Below, piece after piece: positions 9,914 through 22,269 of a stretch of DNA of 48,500 nt. Made by a program: the position numbers and the translations under genes. The stretch lies in assembly GCA_012295275.1 (NCBI GenBank), contig CM022669.1, forward strand, positions 16,952,672 through 17,001,171, written 5' to 3'. The DNA comes from Chrysomallon squamiferum (Eukaryota > Mollusca > Gastropoda > Neomphalida > Peltospiridae). The notes beneath the pieces were generated by a model that ran no database searches, was not told the origin of the DNA, and saw only the letters and a program-made list of their open reading frames with translations. Within the stretch, counting starts at the first letter, position 1. Every line of letters starts with the position of its first letter.

Positions 9914-10340
9914 CACTTGAGTCTGATGAAGGCTGTAACACTGGTTTTGGTCTTTCTTTTGCTGGAGAGCTTTCATGATTACCTCCCTTCGCTGGAGAGC
10001 GTTCATGATTATCTCCCTTCGCTGGAGAGCGTTCATGATTATCTCCCTTCGCTGGAGAGCGTTTGTGTCTGTCAGACTTTTCTGTCAAGGTCTCCTGGCT
10101 CTTTTCCTTTGTCACAGAGCTTTCACGGTTACTTCCCTTTGCTAGTAAACTTTCATGTTTATGTCCCAGGTTATGTCCCTTTGTTAGTGCTAATACCAGG
10201 ATGGTTCGATTATCAAGAAGGTTTTTCAGATCAGGAGTTGACAAATTATCCACCGACTGGCCACAAACAGACCATAAACAATCTCCAATACACAATACAC
10301 CTGACTTGTCAGCAACACTGTTTTCATATATCTTAGAAAT
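9914..10340 (-). CDS. IL16/PDZD2-like: Multi-PDZ protein, exon with second half of third PDZ and repeat linker
   Basis: The exon starts in phase 0 after TTTAAAG and completes the PDZ begun in exon 15471-10682: ISKIYENSVADKSG, LCIGDCLWSVCG (the V-G-D-x-I-L-x-V-N-G equivalent), then a helix DLKNLLDN and the last strand ILVLALT. After the PDZ, about 90 residues form a Lys/Ser/His-rich linker. It contains three near-perfect copies of a 10-residue unit (SPAKGDNHER) and weaker copies upstream. The linker ends in PSSDSS just before the C-terminal PDZ. The short SSD-S stretch is at the same relative place as the caspase site of pro-IL-16, which is suggestive only. The donor is G|GTTAGT. Confidence 0.88.
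9961..10062. repeat. Coding minisatellite, 30-bp unit, about 3.4 copies
   Basis: Unit GCTGGAGAGC followed by GTTCATGATTATCTCCCTTC (plus strand) is repeated head to tail at 9961, 9991, 10021 and partly 10051. It lies wholly in an exon and keeps the reading frame, giving repeated SPAKGDNHER. Related degenerate words continue to about 10170, so the array probably grew from an older diverged repeat. Confidence 0.93.
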
Positions 10341-10681
10341 CTTTAAAAAAAAAAAAAAAAAAAAAAAAGGTATACTTAAATTACATATTTAAAATAAAAA
10401 CAAATTTTAATAATAAAAATTAGCTATTTGCCATTTTTCTCATGTGTGTGTCTGTGTGTGTGTGTGTGTGTCTCTTGAATTGGGAGAAAAAAGCAAAAAT
10501 TGAAATAAAAAGCATTTAAGAGAAACAATTTTATTAAATGAAATAAATATTTTTTATCTGCAGCTGCTGTATCATAAATGTTAAGCTTCATACAGAAAAA
10601 GGAAAGATGCTGAATCCTTGTGACAGGTTACATTTTTTAGAATAATAACAAAGATGTTTATATTTAACAATGAATACTTAC
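10341..10681 (-). other. Intron (341 bp) with 24-base poly-T at the acceptor
   Basis: A GT-AG phase-0 intron with donor AAGAAA|GTAAGT at 10682/10681. The acceptor AAAG at 10341 directly follows 24 Ts (minus strand). A second in-frame AG lies 9 bases further (TTTCTAAG); its use would remove three residues (ISK). Confidence 0.82.
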
Positions 10682-13600
10682 TTTCTTGGATCCAGCAACA
10701 CCATCTCTCATTTCAAAGCCTGCTTTTTCTCCAGAATCCTTCTTCAAAACAACAAGTTTGATCTCATCTGTATCTGCCTGTCCAGCTTTGTCCATCATCT
10801 TGTTTGCAAATTCTATGCTTGTCTTCAGATCATCAGGAGAGAGAGCACATGCTTTAGCACTTTCAGTAATGGAGGTGTATTCCTCAACTGCAGAACTGTC
10901 TGGTTTCCAAAACACTTTCCATTTGCGTCTGCTAGAAACTGTAGTAGATTCCTTTGTGTCTGTAACATCAGTGTTAATGTTTCCTGCAGAACTGACATCC
11001 TTTGATGTATTGTTATTATTAGCACTTAGTTTATCACTAGACTCACCACTGATTACCTGACTCTCTGCCAGATCAGTGGCAACACCATTATCAGCATTTG
11101 ATTGAAGCACACCGTTTTCTTTTGCGAATGATTCTTTGGAGTCGGAGGCCTGAGAATGACAAAGATCAGTGTCTTTAGAAGTGAGAACATCATCGTCAGA
11201 TGCATCGTCATGCACAACATCTTTGCTTTCATTGACATCATGCCCAGAAGAATCTGTATATGTCATTTGTGCATGTGAAAAGAATGAGTTTGAGTCGTGG
11301 CTTTCTGACAATGTTTCATGCACACTGGTTTCAATAATGTGTGTGGGTACTTGTTCCAATGATGAAGAACGCTTCCTCGCATTAATGTTCTCATCACTGA
11401 TGGAGTCTGCAGCATCTAAAGACTGTGCTATACATGCAGGTGCTTCTTGGGAAGAAGGTGAAATATCAGAATAAGAAAGCTGTGCAGTTTCTGAAAGTGC
11501 TGTCTTGTCTTGCATTGAATTCATGTTATCAGTCATGCATTCAGATAAATTAACAGCAGGATTTTCTAACGTATCCTGCTCAGTTTTATCAACAGTAGTT
11601 TTAGAAAGTTCACTGGAATAAATATTTTGTTCTTTATTATTTGATTCAGAGATGTTACTACTTTCAATATCAGCTGAGGTAGTCATTGGCCATGTTTCTG
11701 ATTTATCATCAGCATCACTGTCAACTTTCATTATTGCACATTCATCAGTCAACTTGTCACTTAACTTTTCATTAGATGATTCACTGGTTCCTGAGATGGA
11801 ATCCACAATACCAGACTGCTGTACTTGTGTCTCATTCTTACGAGTTTGATCAAAATCATTAAGAAAATTAAATGCTGCCAAAGACTCTTCTGCACTTGGC
11901 TCTCTTTCAGTATGTATGAATTCTTTCTTTTCCAGATCTCTTGCAGGACTTAGTGGATCAAATTCATCAATCAGGGTCTCACTGGCTTCAGCATCAATAT
12001 CTACTGATGTATTTCTAATGTCCACTACTCCTGAATCTGAACTCTGACTCATGGGTGAGAGTTGTGAAGGAACACCTGAGCTATATTCACTGGCCACCAC
12101 TGTCGATTCCTTTTGTGTAGGTAATGTAGTATCAATATCTAACTGTTTATCTGAACCCTGAGGAATATGTTTTGGTAAATCATGTGTCTGTAAATCATCT
12201 GTGTGAGATGAATATCCTTTCTGTTTCTCAGACATAGACTGTTTTCTTTCTGTCTTCATTAAGGTCTCATCAATGACATCAACACTGCACAGATCCTCAG
12301 ATTTGGCAACAGTTTCCTCAGGTATTTGTTGATCATCATCATTTTTATGTTCAGCAGTTTGTGCAATGTCTACTGCACTTATTCCCACTTGTTTTTCTTG
12401 GACAGATGATGGTGGCTTACTGGTAGGCAGTGGAGGAGGTGCAGATCCAGGAAGAGGAGGAGGAGGAGATGTATCATCTTCTTCTGTAGCATTCTGCTCT
12501 TTTAAGTCATCATTTGGTGCCATACCAACCTGGTTACTTCTACAGTTCTGGCTAAGTTCTTCCATGGCTGCTTCAATAGTTTCATCAACAAGTTTGGATA
12601 CACTAGCCTTCAAATGAGGATCATTATGATCTATGGTGGGAATATTTTCACTTTCTTTTGTTACCTCTTGACTTAATGTGTCTAGAATGTCTGCTGTTTC
12701 CTTGACATCAATACTATCATCAAAAAAGGCTGACTTACTTGACATTTCTTCAGAAGCAACAGTTTCCATCCCAGATAGGAACATTAAGAGTGGTGAAGAT
12801 TCAGCTTTCTTATCTTTTGACTTAATTTCTATGCCTTCAGCTGTAGATTTTGTTTCTTTGGTTTCTTCAGTTAGATCAAGGAGTAACATTTTGGTGTCTT
12901 CAGAAATATTATTGTCTTTAGATTCTGGCTCTTTATCCATGAGACTATCATCAGCACTGACAGACTCTAGTGGCATTCCAACTTCATCAATAACATTATC
13001 AGCCTCTGGTTCAGCATCAGTGATCATTTCCAGAACGTGATGTTTTTCCATTCCCTGATCAGCTTTTACTTCTGCTGAAAGATTCTCCAGTAAATCAGCA
13101 GCATCAAATGGAACATTTTTATCTTCCTCTTTTCTAGAGAACTGTTCAAGCAAATATTTATCACTGTCACTTTCTTGCTGGATATGCTTTGTAAGATCTT
13201 CAACTATTTCACTACCCAATGATACTACTTCAACCATTCGAGAATTTTCAGCTTCAACTTCATCTTGACTAGCATTATGCTGCATTTCTACTTTCACTCC
13301 AGTGTCAGCTGAATCAAAACTGGCATCAGAAACATTTGCTGTATCACTTTGACCCATATGCATTAATGTCTCCAAGTCTTTAGCTACTGACTGGCCATCT
13401 TCAACCATAGCTGCATCTTTTTTCTGTTCATCTGAGATTTCAGTAACTAAATCAGATTTGGTGCTTTCAGAGTCAGACAAAGTGTGAGAAGAAAAGATAG
13501 GTGACTGTTCATTTTGGTCAGCCAAAGTTTTCACTGAACTGATGTCTGAGTGATTATTCTGTGCTGGCATGCTTACATTTACATCAATCTTACCTGAAAG

Positions 13601-15471
13601 ACCCGATGAACCTGTCCCTCTCTCACCACTGGCATAAGCTTTGAAAGGTTTAGCAGTGAATATTTTAATCTCCTCTTTGGAAACCTTCTTTGGTGCCAGA
13701 GCAGGGTTCATTTTTGTTGACAGAATTTCTTCTTTTGATGTCTTCCTTGTAGGTGCAGAATTCAAATTTGCTGAGCTGGTTTTTGTGTAACGCCCTTCAG
13801 GACTTGAAGAATGAGCTACAGCACCACTGTCATTTGAAGAATTTGGTATTACAAGACCTTTTAGTTTTGATAAAGTTGTGGGTTTGGTTAAAGAAACTGG
13901 TACAGCAGAAAATGTGGATGTCCTTTCTGGAACAGATTTTGTGTAAGTTCCAGAGTGCAGTCCTCTGAATCTAGGAGAAAGTGCTGCATTCAGTTTTAGA
14001 TCTGCCTTCTCCTCCTGGTTCTTGTCACGTTCATCAGCCTGAGAGTTCTCTTTCCTTGATGACACTTCCTCATGTTTCTGCATTGATTCAAACATTGCCA
14101 TGTGTTCTTTAACCGAATGCCTCCTTTTCTTTCCTGGTCTGGACTTCAAAGAATAACTTTCAGCTCCTTGGGGATCTTCAAACTTGCCAAGTCTTTCCTG
14201 CATTCTGATATTGTTAGTCTCATCATCACTTGTGGCATCTTCAAACCGTGATGAGGAACTGGAACTTGAGGAATACCTCCGTGGTCTCAGTTCTGCTTTG
14301 ACATTCTCTAAAGTGAATGAAGCATCAGACCTATTAGAAAATGATCTGTTTCTCAGTTCAATTTTGCCTTCCTCAGAAGAATGTGAGGCATCAGATTTAA
14401 CAGATGACACAGAAATATCTGAACTCGCTGATGACTTTCTACAAGGTTTGGGAGGTACTGCTGGAGGAACCTTTGTCTCTGCATGTACACGAGGCTTGAG
14501 GGCAGCAGGAATGCGAACTTCAGTGAAGACCTTACCATTAGTGGATACCTCAACAATTGGATCCATATCAGAAGAATGGGAAAATGTGTGAGATTTTTTA
14601 ACAGCACTTGTCTCTTCATTTACTGGTTGATCAGTTCTATGTTCTTGTAATGATTTCCTACCTTTTGGTTTTGGAGGAACTGGTGGAATTACTTTAGGAG
14701 ATTCAATGAAAACACCATCTGGCTCAGTAGAATATTTTTCTGTTTTAGTTTCTGATAATGTTTTTTCTGCTGTCTTACACTGGTCATTAAAAATCTTAGG
14801 TTCAGATTTTGTTGCTTCACAGGGCTCTGCTTTTATTGCAGTTTCATTTTCAGTTATAATTTCTTTAGATGTAGACACAATTACATCTTTTTCCTTATCT
14901 TCTTTAGTCTTATCTATCTCTTCAACTGCTTCATCTTCTGTTTCCTTATTTCTCTTCTTATCTGTATTGGTCAACTCTCCTTCATTCACTGACAGATCAC
15001 TTTTTGTCTGATGTACAGTTTTCCTTCCTTTTGGTACTGGAGGTTTTACTTGAGTTATTATAGACACTGGTGTAGCATTTAAAGTTTTGTAATCTGTTGT
15101 ATCCAGTTCCAGAGAGGCTTCCTTTTCTAGTGATGCAGAAATATTTTCTGATCTGTTAACATCTTTATCCTTGGTATTTTCCAACTGGTCATTATCCTGT
15201 AAACTGCTTGGTTTAGTTCCCTGGAACAAAGCCTGTGTGACTTCATCTTTAATCTTGGGGGATTTTGTTTCCTCTTTTGGGACAGGACTGGTAGCAACTT
15301 TTTTGTCTCCAAGCTTGAAGAACGGAGTATCTTTTGACAGAGGGGAGGTAACTGTTACTGATTTACTTTCTGCTGCATTGAAAGGCTTGGCACCGAGACG
15401 AACTCCAAAGGGAGATGTTCTTCCTGGATAGTAAGACATTTCATCCAGGTCACTCTGATCACTGCTTGAAT
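10682..15471 (-). CDS. IL16/PDZD2-like: Multi-PDZ protein, giant central exon (disordered linker, ends in first half of third PDZ)
   Basis: This 4790-bp exon is bounded by acceptor GATTTCAG|ATTC (phase 1) and donor AAGAAA|GTAAGT (phase 0) and encodes about 1596 residues with no stop. Nearly all of it is acidic, Ser/Thr/Asp/Glu/Lys-rich and probably unstructured. Visible motifs are three proline clusters of SH3-ligand type (VKPPVPKGRK near 15040, VIPPVPPKPKGRK near 14680, VPPAVPPKPCRK near 14460), a Ser run near 14260, a basic stretch GKKRRHSVKEHMAMFE near 14110, and SPPPPLPGSAPPPLPTSKPP near 12450. The final 27 residues (IKLVVLKKDSG, then KAGFEMRDG) begin the third PDZ, where the usual GLGF loop reads KAGF. 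Long disordered spacers between PDZs are typical of PDZD2 and pro-IL-16. A cytoplasmic or submembrane scaffold role is inferred. Confidence 0.9.
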
Positions 15472-15819
15472 CTGAAATCAAAGTTTGAAAAGATTGTTAT
15501 TTTACTTCTGTTTATGATGATGACAAAAGGGTATTGTTTAATTTAAAGAGAAATATAAAATAAACTATTAAAGTTTACCAATGGTGTAATAAAAAAATAA
15601 AATAAATTATTTATACTTATTAGTTATTAATCAGTCTATAATCAGTCACTCATAACAAAGAATGATAATAAAATAATACTGTTACAAAATATTTAAACAT
15701 CTCCCTTTAACTTTTTCACATCTGGAGTTGTGATGTCATAGTGTACTGTAACAAAAACAAAAGAAAATCTTCAAACTAATATAAATATTCCAAATATTTA
15801 TCTATTAATTTAATTATAC
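15472..15819 (-). other. Intron (348 bp)
   Basis: A GT-AG phase-1 intron with donor CAAG|GTATAA and acceptor TTGATTTCAG. It is AT-rich with no other feature seen. Confidence 0.87.
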
Positions 15820-15965
15820 CTTGTTTGAGGTCACCACTAGGTGGCACTGCTGAAATGACAATTTTGGCAAGTCCTCTTGGCAATAATCTTAACACTTGTT
15901 GTACTTTCCCATCAGACTGGCCTGTCAAGTTTGTATTGTTTATAGATAGGACAATATCTCCCACT
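15820..15965 (-). CDS. IL16/PDZD2-like: Multi-PDZ protein, exon with second half of second PDZ
   Basis: A 146-bp exon between acceptor TTATATTTCAG and donor CAAG|GTATAA. It takes up a codon split after two bases (AA|A, Lys), giving K-VGDIVLSINN directly after GHV in the preceding exon, so the PDZ is complete across a 15.3-kb intron. It continues with a helix KVQQVLRLLPRG and the last strand AKIVISAVP, then PSGDLKQ into the next exon. The domain spans about residues 927-1010 of the in-window protein. Frame, splice phases and PDZ structure all agree. Confidence 0.9.
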
Positions 15966-17094
15966 CTGAAATATAAAATACTGTTTTTGTAAATCCAGGT
16001 TTTATAACATATAGAATTTTTTTTAAAAGACAAGAAGTGGTTTTTTTCATCCACAAGAGGTAGAATATATCATAGTAACATTAGAAACCAAACTGAAATT
16101 TCTGAAGCATAAAGATTGTTTTGGAGTACAAATATGATTATTATTTTGACTAAAGGATGATGTATTTGTGTGTGTATGTGTGTGAACATTATAAATATAA
16201 ACACACACATACACAGAATGTACATAGACACACACATATCTGTACACTTAAAATAAACACATAATTATATACAGACTTTATATATATATATGTAAAATAC
16301 AAATACTTGTTTATCACATTAAAACAAAAAGTCATTATTTCAGTAAAATAATTAGATACTGTAAAGGTTTTTCTATGCTGGCATGCTATGATATTCAACT
16401 CCATAACAAAATAAAGTCTGAATTAACAACACAGACTTCTTTGTTCTTTATCTATCTCTCTCTCTCTCTCTACATGATACAACAAACTCCTGTAATTTCT
16501 GCAATCTCAGCCTGTGTGATTAATTATCTAACAACTTACACTCTGGTTCAACAGAAACAGTACTTTTGTGTGGACAAATTTAACTTAGGATAATTAACAT
16601 CTTATATGAAGGTTGATCGACACATTTTAAAAGAGGGGTGCTGTTACTGACTTTTAAGACAAAATGAATTCCTTGTTAAACTAAAAAAAAATAAAGAATA
16701 ATAAAAAAAAAGTTTCACCAAAATAGATTTCATCAGATCCTTACATTGATATAAAGTACAAAAATAATACATTTTCTAACTATTCATATTCACTGAATGG
16801 TAACACAGCACTGTATGCAGTTATTTAATAATTTGTTACTTTTAATGCTGACAGCTGTTTGGCATTGATTCGTGTGTTTTAATGGAGTGCTGTAAGCTGA
16901 TAGGAAATGACAGCCAAAGTGTTATATTAATGTTATAAGCCAATTGTGTAATACAGGACTGTGCCAATTGTAATATTTTTATCATGATCCAGCAGTATAT
17001 ATATTTTTCCTGTTCAAATTGTTATGTAGCATGCACAAGTAATATTAGTAAAGAATATTTTGATAAAATACTGAGCCTTTTACATCTGTAGTTC

Positions 17095-17310
17095 TGTGCT
17101 TGCTGATAGAGCTTCATCAACAACATATATAAAATTCTATAGTGTATGAAGTCCTGTCTATGGGAAGGTGAATATTAAAAAGATCCCTTGTTGATCAAAA
17201 AGGAGTAGCCAATCAAATAGTAGAAATGAGGGTTTTTTCAGTGATTTTTATTTTAATGTTTTTTTTCATTTTGTTATGTTATTTCTTTAAATTTGATAAA
17301 TAAACATTTA
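17095..17310 (+). mobile_element. Old tRNA-derived SINE relic (mollusc-type), 3' half
   Basis: The words TCCTGTCTATGGGAAGGTG, AAAAAGATCCCTTGTTG and AAAAGGAGTAGCC occur in this order and spacing. They match the body of abundant mollusc SINEs that I know as CCTGTCTGTGGGATGGTG, AAAAGATCCCTTGCTGC and AAAAGAGTAGCC. The tail near 17290 (GATAAATAAACATTT) resembles the SINE 3' end. The middle of the 3' half and the tRNA-like head are too diverged to follow. Confidence 0.6.
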
Positions 17311-18109
17311 AAATTATTTTGTAACTGAATATAGCTAATTTTCCTTTTATTGTCTGGCAAATAAAACAGAATAACAAGCATAAATACACTGAAACATATT
17401 TATCCATGGTTACCGTAAATAAAATAACAAGATTACAGTTACCTCGTCAGATGTTTAAATACACCTGTTAACTACAACAAAAAAATTATAAAGCTCCTTC
17501 AAAGTATTCAATACATACATCACTGTACTATTGTCATAATTATGTTTATCCTTTCTGTGACTGAAAACTGCAAACTGAATCACTTTGTGAAAGACACAAC
17601 ACAAAATAAATATTTCAGACCTTGACCAGTGTACAGTGTATGTTCACAACCATACATTTAACTGAATAATGTATTCCATGTGCCACAGTGAAGCAGAATT
17701 ATTGATTACGTAATAAAATATTCATGTTTATGTGGATGAAAAGTATTAAATTTGATATAATGAATGAATAAAATGTAGCAAGATATATTTACATATATGT
17801 AATAACTTGGTATTATACACTCATATACATACATAGGTAAACATAGTTAATATATATGCTAAAACACACACACACAACTCAAAAATACATACATATGCAA
17901 AAATATACATACAGATTATCAGATACAAATAAATATATATTAACTCTACAAGAAAAAAAAAATTCCTTGTTGCTGTTAAGGATAGTTTATGAAATACAAC
18001 AGCAAATTTGCAGAATAATAACACAGTACAACAACAAAATGAATATTGTTTTAAAATAATCTCTGTTTATGTAAATTTGAACATGCTTACAATTTAAATA
18101 TTACCACAT

Positions 18110-18370
18110 ATACTTTTACTACTTAATACTAATAGATATATCTTCAGTATTTATAAATTAATTATTATTTTGGATACAGCTTCACTACTCATAGATTAAT
18201 TATTATTTTGGATACATCTTTAGTGTTTACAGCATAATATTGTTTAATACCATTGTGTTACCATTGTTTAATACCATTATAGTTTAACTGTTATTTTGGA
18301 TGCATCTTTAATCTTTATAACATAATGTTATTGTTTAATATTATTATTTTGGTTGCATCTTTAGTGTTTA
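18110..18370. repeat. Degenerate tandem repeat, period about 45-50 bp
   Basis: The word TTATTTTGGATACATCTTTAG (up to 20 bases match per copy) recurs near 18165, 18205, 18290 and 18343 with variants. Each is followed by GTGTTTATA or similar and by ATAAT-type spacers. Copies are diverged and unevenly spaced. Confidence 0.6.
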
Positions 18371-19468
18371 TAATATACTTTATCACTGCACATATGTTTA
18401 CTTCATAGAGACACCCATGTTGAAAGTAGTATATGCTATGAGATATCACGTACAAGCTTGTTTACAGAATATCACAGTGAGAAAGTTATGTAGCAATGTC
18501 CATCTGAACAATACACACAGACTAGTGACCTGTTTTATTTTACATCTAATTTACAAAATTATGACTTTCTTGAAGGGTGTGATATGAAGAACATCACACT
18601 GTCTTCTTATACTTGAATATATTTACTTATTATACGATGTAGACAGACTAGGTAAAGGGATGGTGTGTACTTTTCTGTCAAGGGGAAAGTGCAAGTAAAA
18701 TAAATACTTTATTGCTAATTGATAAAGCTGGCCAATAAAATGGAAGCAGGTATTTTTCTCTCTCATATTCTTAGATAAGATAGAGAAATGGACAGATGTT
18801 TTATCATTTAATATAGATCTATATTCAAAACAATTAAAGTAATATTCATTCAATAATTCTGACATTTTATATACCATTATCATTCATGGTGTAAATTATA
18901 TTATAAAGAGAGAAAGACCCCAAAATTAAGAATATTTACAACTTAAATTAATATTAAAACAATTAGGTGTCATTAAATAATATTAAATAATTTTGTTCAT
19001 CCAGATATTGAATTTACTTTTATAGCAAGGACTATTACTATTATTACTCATACAGATTATACAGAAACATGAAACAAGTAGGTTGGATGTATGTTTATCA
19101 TCTAATTTAACATTAAAACAATTAAAATACCATTCAACATTGTATCATGCATACTTTGTGCATGAAACAAAAAATATAAAATTTTAAAATTCCTGACTCA
19201 CAACCTTTTCTGGCTTTGAAAAAACAAATATCACCAAAAAGCAGTGTACGAAATTATTGCATTTTACAAAGGTCAGAGACTAATATGCTGCACATCTTGC
19301 AAACCAGAAAAATAAAGTGAATTTGTGTGAAATGTAAAACCAGTTAACAGTTTATGCAGCACCTGATGGAGTGAAATGGAAAGGGACAAGTCGACAGACA
19401 TTCCTAAGCAGCATGTTTCATTTACAACAAGTCTGAGTTGTTTTAATGAAGGCATTTTATCCTAGTAA

Positions 19469-19470
<2 letters not shown>

Positions 19471-19507
<37 letters not shown>
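19471..19507. repeat. (TG)n microsatellite
   Basis: About 18 TG units, followed by interrupted TG and CA tracts to about 19565. Confidence 0.93.
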
Positions 19508-19508
<1 letters not shown>

Positions 19509-19750
19509 CTGTGCATGTGAGTGTGTATGCACCCATAGATAAATATACACACACACACACATGTATATATTAATATACATACATACATATATGAGCAAAA
19601 CCAGTTCTAACTGAACCCAACCTAATGTATAAAAATGATTACAAAAACATATTCAGTATTTTAAAATGTTAAAAAAAATTTATTGTTTGATGTTTAAATT
19701 TTTTTTTTAAGAATTCTGATGAAAATGTAAATATATTTATGTATGTGTTT

Positions 19751-19788
<38 letters not shown>

Positions 19789-21435
19789 ACAAGTATGTAT
19801 ATATTTTTTAATTTACAGATATATACATTATTTCATTATTATGCAAAAAAAATTTAAAATGTCTCTCTCTATCAACACACACACACACAATTTATTTTTT
19901 ATCCACTTAATTCAACAGTTTAAACTTCATTTACAGGTACAAAATGCAAAAACCAGTGGTTCAAATAAAATAGATTGAGGTGAAAAATAAATTTCACTTT
20001 GACACATCACAGACATGGATGTGTAATGAAGCTTCAACAAGTGTGTTCAGTGTGCCAGATTTTCATTACTTAAACGATTAAATGTGTGTTGTCAGAGAAT
20101 TCTTACACTGTTCACTTGGCAAACCTCCACCACAGACCACCCTGAGTTTTATACTGTTGATGAACTGATGTTCATTTTATAACTAACATTTAAACATTTT
20201 GTGCCTGACCTGACGACTTTTGTGAATTTAAAAATATAATAATTGTATATCATTATCATTATTTTTTTTTTTTTTTTTTTTTTATATTCACATTTAATGC
20301 GGAAATTTGTTTCTTTTTTAATTCTTTTTTTTTTTTTTGTAATGAGGTATACACATATACACATTTAAATATACATAAATGCATAGATACATACATAAAC
20401 ACACACACAAACATTTAACATAAAATATAACACAAGATAGTTTAATTTATATATATATTTTTTTTTAAGTCTATTTAAGTCCCATTCCAACCAGTACTCT
20501 AATGCTTGTTTGTCATTATTTTCATATATCAAAGTAAAAAAAAGAAGAGATTTCTAGCTGTGTTTGTATTAGTGTATTTAATCCTCTGAATAAACAATAT
20601 GAGTGAAACCCCCAAAACAAAAAACAGTGAAATGGCTTAAATGAATTAACATTAAAATTAGATACAAAAATATATTACGTTTTTGACGTATACTAAGTTG
20701 TATAACATTTTTGTTACATAATATTATTATACCTTTTATTACCTTTTTATGACTGAATAGCTTAGCCTTAATGTTGAAGCTGACAGACATTAATAATATT
20801 TTGTCATAAAGAGCATGTAACAATATTAGCCAACCCCAAAGTATTGTATAACACTTGACACTGTTATATATGTACAAATACTTTTATACTTATAATCATG
20901 TATTTGTCTGCATGTATGCATGAATGTGTATACTTATGCATGTATGTATATGTAAACTTATATGAATTTTATTTACATGTATTATATGTGTGTTATGTTT
21001 ATGTGTTTGTGTGCATATGTATGTTTATGAATGTGTATATATATATATGTATGTATGTATTTATGAATGTTTATCACACTGTTTTGTCATTACCTACCAT
21101 TAAGAAAGAACACAGGCCACTAAAAATGCTTCCATCTTTTCAAACAGCCACTGAAAGTCAATACTTTAGTATCACCAGCCAGGTTTCAATTAGTTTGTGA
21201 TAAGAGTCGACTACCACTCACATGGACATTGTTTATACCTCCAAGGCACAAGACCTTTGAGATTCAGCCTTGACCAGTAACCACTAACTTAGATTTTTAT
21301 ATAAAAACAAAATTTCTTTAAGAAGAATGAATACCACAGGATACAAATATGTCTCTTGTTGGGTGTCAAACAAAGCTAGGTGTATACAAATAAAAGAATA
21401 ATGATTTACAGGAATCATAAATTCTGTGTTTCTCT

Positions 21436-21482
<47 letters not shown>
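21436..21482. repeat. (TG)n microsatellite
   Basis: About 23 TG units, adjoining a short TA run. Confidence 0.93.
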
Positions 21483-21483
<1 letters not shown>

Positions 21484-21703
21484 TATATATTTTTATGTAT
21501 CATGGGTGTGCATTATGCATATACATAAATATGTGTGTTTATGTGGACACATACTTACATAATTAATTACCTGTGTGCATATAAATGACTTCTTTCTGTA
21601 CATACAAATCTACATAGACATTAGGAACACACAAAACTAATTACTTCAACAAAAGGATGTTATTAAAGTCACACCAGTAATATTATAGAAATATACCTGC
21701 AAA

Positions 21704-21709
<6 letters not shown>

Positions 21710-21764
<55 letters not shown>
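21710..21764. repeat. (CA)n microsatellite
   Basis: About 27 uninterrupted CA units inside the large intron. Confidence 0.93.
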
Positions 21765-21768
<4 letters not shown>

Positions 21769-22269
21769 CAGAATTATACAATACAATTACAGCCAAGTGC
21801 ACTTACATTTGAGAAGTTAAATCAAACCACAGTTTATGTCACAGATACTTTACACAGCAAGACATTCCAACACCAGGGGAGACAGTGCAGAAAACCTGAA
21901 AACCTCTTAACTCAAACTAGCACCGCAGACATTTAAATGTTTAACTGCAAATCTTAATCTCTTCTACTACAAAGAAGAGAACTGACCATTTAACAGTGGA
22001 AACAGATGATTCCCAGATATCACACTGGACTGAAGAGAACATGATGTATACATCAGACATTCTGTTATAACTCAATACAGTGAGACAGGTAAAGGTCACT
22101 CACTACAGGTGCAGGGGAAGTCGAAATTGTGACTGGTCTAGTGATCACTAAAATTACTTAAAAAGGTCAGTGTTAACAATTATTAAATGGGTCAGTAATA
22201 TAATATATATATATGTATATATATACACATACACACACAGATGTCTGTATTTATATATTTGTTGATATA

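Larger units (their letters stand above)
17311..22265. other. Intronic DNA with microsatellites, no gene
   Basis: AT-rich sequence with a degenerate tandem repeat at 18110-18370, (TG)n at 19471-19507, 19754-19787 and 21436-21482, (CA)n at 21710-21764, and poly-T runs near 20265-20283. No coding segment was recognised on either strand. Confidence 0.6.

Noticed and set aside
9830-10336. Plus-strand 168-residue ORF with repeated SFHDYLPSLE units
   Set aside because: Antisense shadow of the coding minisatellite. The minus frame has PDZ homology and matching splice phases.
11169-15431. Many 60-135 residue frames on the plus strand and in other minus frames across the giant exon
   Set aside because: They overlap the single 1596-codon frame and look like shadows of its Ser/Asp-rich code.
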